Source of the DNA: CAYNUJ01 sp964573255
Lineage (GTDB): Bacteria > Bacteroidota > Ignavibacteria > Ignavibacteriales > Melioribacteraceae
NCBI GenBank assembly: GCA_964573255.1
Contig: CAZNJB010000079.1
Location: forward strand, 1 to 7,372
Direction of reading: 5' to 3'
DNA: 7,372 nucleotides
Numbering within the stretch: position 1 is the first letter of the stretch; each line of letters starts with the position of its first letter. Below are positions 1 to 5,370 of this stretch, piece by piece. Made by a program: the position numbers and the translations under genes. The notes under the pieces were generated by a model, which was given only the letters and a program-made list of their open reading frames with translations, was not told where the DNA came from and made no database searches.

Positions 1-167
1 GGTATAAACATATAGATTACCGCTAAAATTGTGCCCGATAGCGAATCATACTTCCCTCCCAAAAGATAATAACAGCCTACGAACAAATAACTAATAATTA
101 AGGTTATTGTTATAAATATTCTTGTCTTGGTAATATTTTTAATATAATTTTTCTTCAACGCTATCAC
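1..167 (-). CDS. N-terminal fragment of a CPBP-like membrane protein (3' end beyond window)
   Basis: A leftward frame opens at a GTG (165-167), just after an in-frame TAA, and stays open to the left edge, giving about 56 residues. A lysine-rich N-terminus (ALKKNYIKNITKTR) is followed by a hydrophobic segment around residues 17-36. Next comes a short polar stretch (GGKYDS) and the start of a second hydrophobic segment ending in AVIYMFIP. This arrangement, with a first membrane helix, an LGG-type turn and a second helix ending YMFIP, resembles the N-terminus of CPBP-family intramembrane glutamic proteases. The catalytic EExxxR and HxxxN motifs of that family would lie outside the window, so the assignment rests on the N-terminus alone. 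An in-frame TTG at 156-158 is an alternative start, and neither start has a strong ribosome binding site. It lies downstream of the serine hydrolase gene ending at 311, separated by 143 non-coding bases. Confidence 0.5.
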   Translation of the reverse strand, partial: MIALKKNYIKNITKTRIFITITLIISYLFVGCYYLLGGKYDSLSGTILAVIYMFI

Positions 168-310
168 TTTTTAAAATTAAAAACTGCAACGTATTCAGAA
201 TTAAATCGAGCTATCAACTTTGTGTACCAGCATTGTTTATGCTATCAAATCGTATCTTATTAAAGATTTTATTTTTTTATTAATCCCTATTTCTGTTTTA
301 GTTTTTGATG
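168..310. other. Intergenic stretch without a recognised gene
   Basis: This AT-rich spacer lies between two leftward genes. It contains a small hairpin (229-243, AGCAT/ATGCT, 5-base loop) without a following U-tract on the coding strand, and GCTATCAA twice (210-217 and 241-248). No convincing terminator or promoter was found. It presumably holds the end of the upstream transcript and a promoter for the membrane protein gene. Confidence 0.5.
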
Positions 311-1633
311 CTATTTTTCCTTGATCAACACGTATTCACCACCTCCTTGTTTCAAAATCATTTTATTTTCATCCGGCACAAATTCAAATTCTATTCCAGC
401 TTGTTCAAATTTAAATTTATGAAGTTCGAATGCTTCTAATGGAACCGGAGGCTGACCGCTCGCCTGAGCAATTAAAACATTATGCTCCTTAGATACAGTT
501 ATTTTCAAAGGATTAGTGGAACTACCGTAAACTCCTAAATATTTATTCAAATCTGCGCTCGTTAGATTTAAGTACGATTCGAAATTCGGGAGAACATATT
601 CCCGACCGAAATAAATGCTCAGTATTCCGTCAACAATATTTTTCATACTTAGCGCCAAACCGTTGGAAGAAAAAGCTATCGAAATATTTTCGTTCGGGAA
701 ATACATTAACTTTGATAAAAATTCATCTATTCCGCCTGTATGACCGAAAACCTCCTTATCTCCGAAGCAAAATCTGAATAATCCGATTCCATACTTATCA
801 ACAATATCCGTCATTTTTCCCAATGAGTTTTTTGATACTAAATTCCCTTGAAATAGTTGGTTAATAAAAATATTCAAATCAGTTGGCGTTGAAACTATAC
901 CCCCGGCTCCTTCAGTTATACTCATATCCGTTTCAGTTGCCAATTTCCAAGTAGAGAGTTTTGTATACGATAATGCTTCATTTTCTTCCGTATTTATTTC
1001 ACCACCATAATATGTATTCTTTAATTTGCACGGTTCTATTATGCGCTGTTTAAGAATTTTTGCATAATCCTTTCCTTCAATGTTTTCGGCAATATAAGCA
1101 AGCAGCACATAATTAGTATTAGAATATTCAGCCTTTACATTCGGATTGAATATTGTTCCGTTCTTAATAATAATTTTCAGTATCTCCTTTTTAGTATGCG
1201 GTTTTTCCATCCAACTAGAAAAATCTTTATCATCCGTAAAATTGTATAAGCCGCTCCTGTGTCTTAAAAGGTGTTCAATTGTTATTTCTTCGGAATTCGA
1301 AATTTCGGGATAGAACTCAGCGAGTTTTGTTTCCAAATTCAGTTTGCCTTCCTCAATCAACTGCATAATTATTGTCGCAGTAAATGTTTTGGTAATTGAA
1401 CCAATTCGATACTTTGTATTCCTTGTCGCTTTAACTTTATTTTCGATGTCCGCATAACCGAAAACTTTTTGATATACTTCTTTTCCGTTCTCAAATATCG
1501 AAACGCTTCCCATAGCCTTTTGTTTTACATCAATTATTTGAAGCAAACTGTCTATCTTTTCTCTATCAAAATTCTGAGAAATTATGTTAATGAATGTCAA
1601 GTTCATTAAAAGTAGTACTAATCCAATTTTCAT
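311..1633 (-). CDS. Exported serine hydrolase, class C beta-lactamase/DD-peptidase fold
   Basis: A 440-residue protein of the beta-lactamase-related serine hydrolase family (class C/AmpC, DD-peptidase and esterase-like enzymes). An N-terminal hydrophobic signal (residues 1-19, MKIGLVLLLMNLTFINIIS) predicts Sec export, probably to the periplasm. All three catalytic signatures are present: SxxK as S79-I-T-K82 (nucleophile Ser79), YSN at 170-172, and HTGG at 298-301, the usual place of the KTG/HxG box. Residues from about 355 to the end form a separate beta-rich module (SGQPPVPLE, AGIEFEF, ILKQGGG) related to the C-terminal barrel of the serine hydrolase at the right end of the window. The frame opens 63 bases earlier at a GTG (1696), but that start has no ribosome binding site and would bury the signal peptide. 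The ATG at 1633 has GAAGG seven bases upstream and is preferred. It is the last gene of the probable four-gene operon. The substrate cannot be told: a peptidoglycan peptide, a peptide or an ester are all possible, and true beta-lactamase activity should not be assumed. Confidence 0.88.
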   Translation of the reverse strand: MKIGLVLLLMNLTFINIISQNFDREKIDSLLQIIDVKQKAMGSVSIFENGKEVYQKVFGYADIENKVKATRNTKYRIGSITKTFTATIIMQLIEEGKLNLETKLAEFYPEISNSEEITIEHLLRHRSGLYNFTDDKDFSSWMEKPHTKKEILKIIIKNGTIFNPNVKAEYSNTNYVLLAYIAENIEGKDYAKILKQRIIEPCKLKNTYYGGEINTEENEALSYTKLSTWKLATETDMSITEGAGGIVSTPTDLNIFINQLFQGNLVSKNSLGKMTDIVDKYGIGLFRFCFGDKEVFGHTGGIDEFLSKLMYFPNENISIAFSSNGLALSMKNIVDGILSIYFGREYVLPNFESYLNLTSADLNKYLGVYGSSTNPLKITVSKEHNVLIAQASGQPPVPLEAFELHKFKFEQAGIEFEFVPDENKMILKQGGGEYVLIKEK

Positions 1634-1719
1634 ATTCAAACCTTCAATTCGGGCGTTTATACAATTAACTTTCAAATTATAAATGCACAATTTCACTTGA
1701 ATAGTTATATATTCCGATA

Positions 1720-2052
1720 TTAATAAATAATATAGATTTGGCCTCTACTTGTCTGCACCTTTTTTGCTTCCTGTAAACTGAAGAAATATGTTTTCTTATT
1801 AGAACCGTTACTAATTATTAAAACAAAGTATCCCTTCTCTGCATAAGCATCGCTAATTTTTTCAAAACTATTCGGATCATTTTTTGAAAAATCTAAGGTG
1901 AAATCATTACCGTGTACGACAACTCTTTCAAATGGTCGATTCGAATTAATACTATCTTCGATAGGATATTCGGGACTTACGCTGTTATCATTGCAGGCAG
2001 CAACAAATATTACTAGTAAAAGATAATAAAACAAATATTTGGATATTCTCAT
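1720..2052 (-). CDS. Small orphan lipoprotein
   Basis: A 110-residue protein of unrecognised family. The N-terminus is a clear lipoprotein signal: MRISK, then a hydrophobic core, then the lipobox VAAC with Cys20 as predicted lipidation site. The +2 residue is Asn, giving no evidence for inner-membrane retention under the enterobacterial rule. After a polar Ser/Pro/Asp/Asn-rich linker (about residues 21-40), the mature part is a compact domain of ~70 residues. It has predicted strands (ERVVVHG, FTLDFS, YFVLIIS, KTYFFSL, GQIYIIY) and a helix (FEKISDAYAEKG). The ATG has GGAG six bases upstream (TAGAAA spacer), supporting this start. It sits 49 bases after the DUF6544-like gene and 86 bases before the serine hydrolase start, on the same strand, so co-transcription is likely. 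No function is assigned. Confidence 0.78.
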   Translation of the reverse strand: MRISKYLFYYLLLVIFVAACNDNSVSPEYPIEDSINSNRPFERVVVHGNDFTLDFSKNDPNSFEKISDAYAEKGYFVLIISNGSNKKTYFFSLQEAKKVQTSRGQIYIIY

Positions 2053-2101
2053 TTTCTACTCCATAATTTTTATTAAAATATTTTACTAAAAAAATGATAA
2101 T

Positions 2102-2917
2102 TTATTCGTATAGGAATGGTTTATTATACTCAATTTCGAATATCTCCGGTTTATACCAACAAAAATCTCCGTCTGCCAATTTCCAAATAACTTTAGATTT
2201 ATTCGGTATTAAGACATCGTTAAATTTTTTGTAACTCAGTATTTGTATTTCCCAATCTTTCAAGAGGAATGTTCCATCCTTTTCCATATAACGTTTTGCC
2301 GCTATTTTTTCCACTTCATATTTTTCATTGAAATAAAATACTACTGTAGCTGAAATATCCGCATACTTTATAGTTGCTTTGGCCGCATTATGACGAAGAG
2401 ATTCCCAAGTTATATAATCATTAACAAACATAGAAGGGAACCAAACTCCTTCAGCTAAGAATCTTATCATTTCACCCTGATTCACTTCTGGACAGTTCAT
2501 CTCAGCTACTTTAAATAGTCCAAACAATTTGACAACCATACTACCGTCACCATTAATAAACTTATCAATTGCAGTAATTATGCTCACATTACCTTTCCAA
2601 TAAAATTCCATAGAATCAATGTTGAAATACTGTTCCGCCGTCATTGTTCTGAAATTTTCATCCGGTTTTAAGCGAAAGTCCCCCCCCTGTTTTAACCTAA
2701 CGGCTTTAATTTTCTCCTTTCCAATGATATTTGTATGTCGCAAATAATTCTGAACAACTTCAGGTAAATGCTCAATATCTTTTTCAGTTATTTTCTCAAC
2801 GTTTTTTACTTCAATATTCTCATACATCTTCATTACAGTTTCTTTCATAGATGCACACCCTATAGTGATTAAGGTTAATGAACTAAGAATTACTAATATT
2901 AAGTATTTTTTTTCCAC
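2102..2917 (-). CDS. DUF6544/DUF6920-like putative lipoprotein
   Basis: A 271-residue protein. Residues 1-20 are a Lys-led hydrophobic signal ending ITIGC. Cys21 fits a lipobox, although Thr at -3 is less usual, so lipidation is probable rather than certain. The mature part has features I associate with the uncharacterised DUF6544/DUF6920 family: LPEVVQNYLRHTNIIGKEKI near residues 52-71, then LKQGGDFRLKP, a TAEQYFN stretch, FYWKGN, a FINGDGSM turn, GEMIRFLAEGVWFPS around 148-162, and a late strand-rich half containing IPNKSKVIWKLADGDFCWYKPEIFEIEY. Family membership is recalled, not searched, and no catalytic function is known to me. The start is a GTG (2915-2917) with AGGGA eight bases upstream. 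The next Met is at residue 24, past the signal, so this start is well supported. It begins 23 bases after the ABM-like gene's stop. The codons for Gly-Gly-Asp lie in a run of eight G residues on the coding strand. Confidence 0.75.
   Translation of the reverse strand: MEKKYLILVILSSLTLITIGCASMKETVMKMYENIEVKNVEKITEKDIEHLPEVVQNYLRHTNIIGKEKIKAVRLKQGGDFRLKPDENFRTMTAEQYFNIDSMEFYWKGNVSIITAIDKFINGDGSMVVKLFGLFKVAEMNCPEVNQGEMIRFLAEGVWFPSMFVNDYITWESLRHNAAKATIKYADISATVVFYFNEKYEVEKIAAKRYMEKDGTFLLKDWEIQILSYKKFNDVLIPNKSKVIWKLADGDFCWYKPEIFEIEYNKPFLYE
2680..2687 (-). repeat. G8 homopolymer inside the DUF6544-like gene
   Basis: The + strand has eight consecutive C residues, so the coding strand reads CAG GGG GGG GAC (Gln-Gly-Gly-Asp). 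The surrounding gene is AT-rich. As given the reading frame is intact across the run. A gain or loss of one base would break the lipoprotein about 80 residues in. Confidence 0.9.
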
Positions 2918-2940
2918 TTTAATTTTCCCTAGCTTTTGTT

Positions 2941-3240
2941 TTATAGTTCCAATTCATTCCAAACATTAAAATTGACAAGACCAAAATCTTTTAATGCAGA
3001 AGAAAGTCGTTCCCCAATAACTTGATAATTTTCTCCAGCTCTCATTGTATCGTATCGTAAATAAATACTATAATCCGTTTCTACACTAACGTGCTTATAT
3101 ATTTCGATACTTTTCCCTTTTCCATTACTAGTTATTTGAGCTAACCAATCCGCCAAAAATTCTTTCAATAAATATATATTCTTTCTTGCCGTTCGTACTT
3201 GAATTACTACCAATTGCTGCATAACTTTTTTTCCAGACAT
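2941..3240 (-). CDS. Small ABM-like dimeric alpha/beta-barrel protein
   Basis: A 99-residue soluble protein, first gene of the leftward operon. Its layout is strand (QLVVIQVRT, residues 8-16), helix (NIYLLKEFLADWLAQ, 21-35), strands (IEIYKHVSVETDYSIYLRYD), helix (YQVIGERLSSALKDFG), and final strand or turn (VNFNVWNEL). This beta-alpha-beta-beta-alpha-beta order and length match the ferredoxin-like dimeric barrel of antibiotic-biosynthesis-monooxygenase (ABM) and stress-response proteins. I see no diagnostic catalytic residues, so enzymatic activity is not claimed. Two starts are possible. Met1 (3240) has no visible ribosome binding site and would leave only ~13 leader bases after the predicted sigma-54 start point. 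Met7 (3222, MQQLVVIQVRT) has GGA nine bases upstream and a ~31-base leader, giving 93 residues. It faces the sigma-54 activator gene divergently. Confidence 0.72.
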   Translation of the reverse strand: MSGKKVMQQLVVIQVRTARKNIYLLKEFLADWLAQITSNGKGKSIEIYKHVSVETDYSIYLRYDTMRAGENYQVIGERLSSALKDFGLVNFNVWNELEL

Positions 3241-3263
3241 TATTGAAACAATATCTTTTGTTT

Positions 3264-3280
3264 TGCTAAAACCATACCAA
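3264..3280 (-). promoter_or_regulatory. Candidate sigma-54 (-24/-12) promoter for the four-gene operon
   Basis: Read leftward, the site is TTGGTATGGTTTTAGCA. It has the invariant GG and GC of sigma-54 promoters exactly ten bases apart, the flanking TTGG, and a trailing A, compared with the consensus TTGGCACG-N4-TTGCA. The CAC and one T of the TTGC box differ. Counting from the -12 C at 3265, transcription would start near 3253. The site lies just ahead of the ABM-like gene and next to a gene for a sigma-54 activator, which raises its credibility. Confidence 0.6.
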
Positions 3281-3328
3281 TGCGTTTAACGAATAAAAAC
3301 AAAGATTTTAATACAACGAAAAACAATT

Positions 3329-3344
3329 TTACCGGATATGGTAA
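3329..3344. promoter_or_regulatory. Operator-like palindrome, site 1
   Basis: TTACCGGATATGGTAA: half-sites TTACC and GGTAA form a perfect 5-bp inverted repeat around six bases. It is one of three related 16-bp elements in the divergent control region. Its near edge is about 50 bases upstream of the -24 element of the candidate sigma-54 promoter, a normal position for an activator binding site. Confidence 0.65.
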
Positions 3345-3350
3345 TTGTAA

Positions 3351-3366
3351 TTGACATATTTGGTAA
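3351..3366. promoter_or_regulatory. Operator-like element, site 2 (degenerate left half)
   Basis: TTGACATATTTGGTAA matches site 3 at 14 of 16 positions; only the left half deviates (TTGAC instead of TTACC). The right half GGTAA is intact. The deviation creates TTGACA (3351-3356), a consensus -35 hexamer facing the activator gene, so this site may double as part of a promoter. Confidence 0.5.
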
Positions 3367-3379
3367 TAATAAATTTATT
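3351..3379 (+). promoter_or_regulatory. Possible housekeeping promoter for the sigma-54 activator
   Basis: TTGACA at 3351-3356 is a perfect -35 hexamer. After a 17-base spacer comes TTTATT (3374-3379), a weak -10 match (3 of 6). Transcription would begin near 3386, about 36 bases before the GTG. The -10 is poor, and the host group may use a different promoter consensus, so this is tentative. Confidence 0.3.
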
Positions 3380-3394
3380 TACCATATTTGGTAA
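3379..3394. promoter_or_regulatory. Operator-like palindrome, site 3
   Basis: TTACCATATTTGGTAA: TTACCA and TGGTAA form a perfect 6-bp inverted repeat around four bases, the most symmetrical of the three copies. It lies 27 bases before the activator's start codon, across the predicted transcription start, which suits autoregulation. Its near edge is about 99 bases from the -24 element of the leftward sigma-54 promoter. Confidence 0.65.
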
Positions 3395-3410
3395 GTATTA
3401 AATATTACAA

Positions 3411-3415
3411 AGAGG
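3411..3415 (+). promoter_or_regulatory. Ribosome binding site fixing the GTG start of the activator
   Basis: AGAGG (within AAAGAGG) ends six bases before the GTG at 3422, good spacing. It supports this GTG start. Confidence 0.7.
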
Positions 3416-3421
3416 ATTAAT

Positions 3422-4957
3422 GTGAACCCAAATGAATTCTTCCGCGAAGTAACACTAAGAATCTGTGGTAACCTGGATATTGAAGAAGCACTATTATCAG
3501 TTTTACAATTTTTAAGAGAAGAAATGCCGGTTGACTGGATATCACTTCAACTTTACGAAGAGGCACTTAAAGCGGTTCGAACAATTGCAATAGCCACTCC
3601 TAATGAAGTAAAAACGGTTGATTTACTAACTCCATTATCAAAAGAAGCACAAGAGCAAATCGAACGTAAAATACGTCTAAAATTACCGAACGTTTTTATT
3701 TCCCAAATTAGTCCGGAGACAGAAAAATTATATAACGATATGCTTCATTTTCATGGAATAAAAGCTACCTCATTAATGGTCTTGGCTCTTGAATCAAGTG
3801 GGAAATACATTGGATCATTAACCTTAATAACATCCGGCAATGAACCATTTTCCCAACACCATGCCGACTTAATATCCTTGCTCAAAGAACCATTTGTTAT
3901 AGCTATGTCGAATACACTTAGATACCGCGAAGTAGTAAAACTTAAAGATTTGTTGACCGATGATAATAAATATTTGCATCGCGAACTTAGAAATATAGTT
4001 GGCGATGACATTATTGGTGCAAATTTCGGTCTGAAAGATGTAATGGAAAAAGTTAATCAAGTGGCAGACTTAGACAGTCCGGTATTATTGCTTGGCGAAA
4101 CAGGAGTTGGGAAGGACGTTATTGCCAACGCAATTCACTATTCATCATCCCGCAAGGATGGTCCTTTTGTTAAAGTAAATTGTGGAGCCATTCCGGAATC
4201 CTTGATCGACAGTGAATTATTCGGATATGAAAAGGGAGCTTTCACAGGTGCTATCTCTCAAAAACGAGGTCGATTTGAACGAGCCAATAAGGGAACAATT
4301 TTTCTTGATGAAATTGGGGAATTACCTTTACAAGCACAAGTTCGTCTATTAAGAGTATTACAACATAAAGAAATTGAGCGCATCGGAGGGAACAAAACGA
4401 TTAAATTGGATATTCGATTTATTGCAGCAACAAATCGAAATCTGGAAGAAATGGTAAAAGAAAATAAATTCCGCGAAGATTTGTGGTTTCGCATAAATGT
4501 ATTCCCAATCCGCATTCCACCACTTCGCGAAAGAAAATCTGATATACCTGCTTTGCTACAATACTTTATCAATAAAAAATCAAAGGAATTAAAATTACCC
4601 GGAATTCCGGAACTTGCTCCAAGTGCGATAGAACCATTATTAGATTATGATTGGCAAGGTAACGTACGTGAATTTGAAAATGTAGTGGAGCGTGCTTTAA
4701 TATTAAATCCAAACGGACCAATTTCGTTTGAAAATTTAAATCTCGCTAAAATACTTGGAAACCTGAGTACTCCAAAAATTATTGACGAAATGGAAACGTT
4801 AGATGCTGTTACTTCTCGTCACATTAAAGAAATACTTGCAAAAACTAATGGAAAAATTAATGGCAAAGGAGGGGCAGCGGAAATACTTGGAATTAATCCG
4901 AATACACTGAGAAACCGAATGAAAAAATTAGGCATCCCCTACGGTCGTAGAGGCTAA
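3422..4957 (+). CDS. Sigma-54-dependent activator: GAF-like sensor, AAA+, Fis-type HTH
   Basis: A 511-residue enhancer-binding protein that would remodel sigma-54 RNA polymerase by ATP hydrolysis. Residues 1 to ~175 resemble a GAF sensory domain (early helix IEEALLSVLQFLREEM, strands WISLQLYEE and IGSLTLITSG, final helix HADLISLLKEPFVIAMSN). A linker (YREVVKLKDLLTDDNKYLHR) follows. The AAA+ domain starts near 193 and has Walker A GETGVGKD (225-232), GAFTGA (272-277, the sigma-54 contact loop), Walker B GTIFLDEIG (291-299, D296/E297), sensor I ATNRN (336-340), putative arginine fingers in FREDLWFR (R351, R357), and sensor II GNVRE (413-417). The C-terminus (about 465-506) is a Fis-type helix-turn-helix, GGAAEILGINPNTLRNRMKK. 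All core residues needed for activity are present. The architecture is that of FhlA/NorR-like regulators with a GAF input. There is no receiver domain, so a small ligand or redox signal is more likely than phosphorylation. It is divergent from the lipoprotein/hydrolase operon and is its probable activator. Confidence 0.95.
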   Translation: MNPNEFFREVTLRICGNLDIEEALLSVLQFLREEMPVDWISLQLYEEALKAVRTIAIATPNEVKTVDLLTPLSKEAQEQIERKIRLKLPNVFISQISPETEKLYNDMLHFHGIKATSLMVLALESSGKYIGSLTLITSGNEPFSQHHADLISLLKEPFVIAMSNTLRYREVVKLKDLLTDDNKYLHRELRNIVGDDIIGANFGLKDVMEKVNQVADLDSPVLLLGETGVGKDVIANAIHYSSSRKDGPFVKVNCGAIPESLIDSELFGYEKGAFTGAISQKRGRFERANKGTIFLDEIGELPLQAQVRLLRVLQHKEIERIGGNKTIKLDIRFIAATNRNLEEMVKENKFREDLWFRINVFPIRIPPLRERKSDIPALLQYFINKKSKELKLPGIPELAPSAIEPLLDYDWQGNVREFENVVERALILNPNGPISFENLNLAKILGNLSTPKIIDEMETLDAVTSRHIKEILAKTNGKINGKGGAAEILGINPNTLRNRMKKLGIPYGRRG

Positions 4958-4982
4958 TTAAAACGAGAAAATCTGTATCTCA

Positions 4983-5038
4983 AAATTTATCAATTGTTAA
5001 GATTTAATTAGTTGCTTAATCTACAAATTGATAAATTT
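4983..5038. terminator. Long AT-rich hairpin between convergent units
   Basis: AAATTTATCAATT (4983-4995) and AATTGATAAATTT (5026-5038) are perfect 13-bp inverted arms around a 30-base loop. Within the loop AGATT and AATCT could extend the pairing. It starts 25 bases after the activator stop and lies before the 3' end of a leftward unit, the expected position for a bidirectional terminator. The stem is nearly GC-free and there is no clean U-tract, so it may instead be a protein-binding palindrome or an mRNA stabiliser. Confidence 0.4.
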
Positions 5039-5057
5039 ATAAACGAATATTATTCAC

Positions 5058-5317
5058 TTACTTTACTATCGGTTGTCTAATAATTGTTTTCCAATTTTGC
5101 GGTGCGGCTTTCCGGATATCACTTAGATAAATTTCGTGATGTTTGCCCGTTAATATGCGGATTAGTAAACGCAGTATAAATGTTAAAAGAACCAACTATA
5201 CAAAAAATCGCCCCCACAATAACCTACCCACGTTAAACCACTCATAGCAAAAAAAATTATTATCAATGAAACAATATTTAAAAATATGTAGGGAACTAAA
5301 AATTCACCTAAATCCAT
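5058..5317 (-). pseudogene. Frameshifted remnant of a small membrane protein gene
   Basis: An ATG at 5317 has AAGGAA seven bases upstream. It opens a 44-codon frame (MDLGEFLVPYIFLNIVSLII, then IFFAMSGLTWVG) containing one membrane segment, and stops at 5183-5185. The next frame stays open from 5223 to 5119 and reads VIVGAIFCIVGSFNIYTAF, a plausible second membrane helix. The third frame, open from 5195 to the TAA at 5058-5060, reads GKHHEIYLSDIRKAAPQNWK and ends TIIRQPIVK, which looks like a soluble protein tail. Joining them with two shifts would give a natural-looking two-helix protein of roughly 85-90 residues. I read this as a decayed gene, or an intact one with sequencing indels; a T8 run and a G5 run on the coding strand lie inside. 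The 44-residue peptide might also be expressed on its own. No family recognised. Confidence 0.4.
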
Positions 5318-5370
5318 TTTTAAATTCCTTATAATATTAAATACTTAAGACCTATATCAATACTATTATA

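Noticed and set aside
186..230. Sigma-54-like TGGTAC...TTGA element facing the left-edge membrane protein gene
   Set aside because: The spacing is one base too long and the invariant GC of the -12 box is missing.
244..262. Terminator-like ATCTT/AAGAT repeat followed by T-rich sequence
   Set aside because: The stem is only 5 bp and the T-tract lies on the + strand, where no gene ends.
311..1633. Antibiotic-resistance beta-lactamase
   Set aside because: The SxxK/YSN/HTGG motifs define a broad fold that includes peptidases and esterases. The C-terminal barrel and context give no evidence for resistance.
1634..1696. N-terminal extension of the left serine hydrolase from a GTG start
   Set aside because: There is no ribosome binding site before the GTG, and the extra 21 residues would sit in front of a clear signal peptide. 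The ATG at 1633 has GAAGG at good spacing.
3751..4572. Three leftward open frames antisense to the activator
   Set aside because: They lie wholly inside a strongly conserved AAA+/GAF coding region, show no family-like composition and lack ribosome binding sites.
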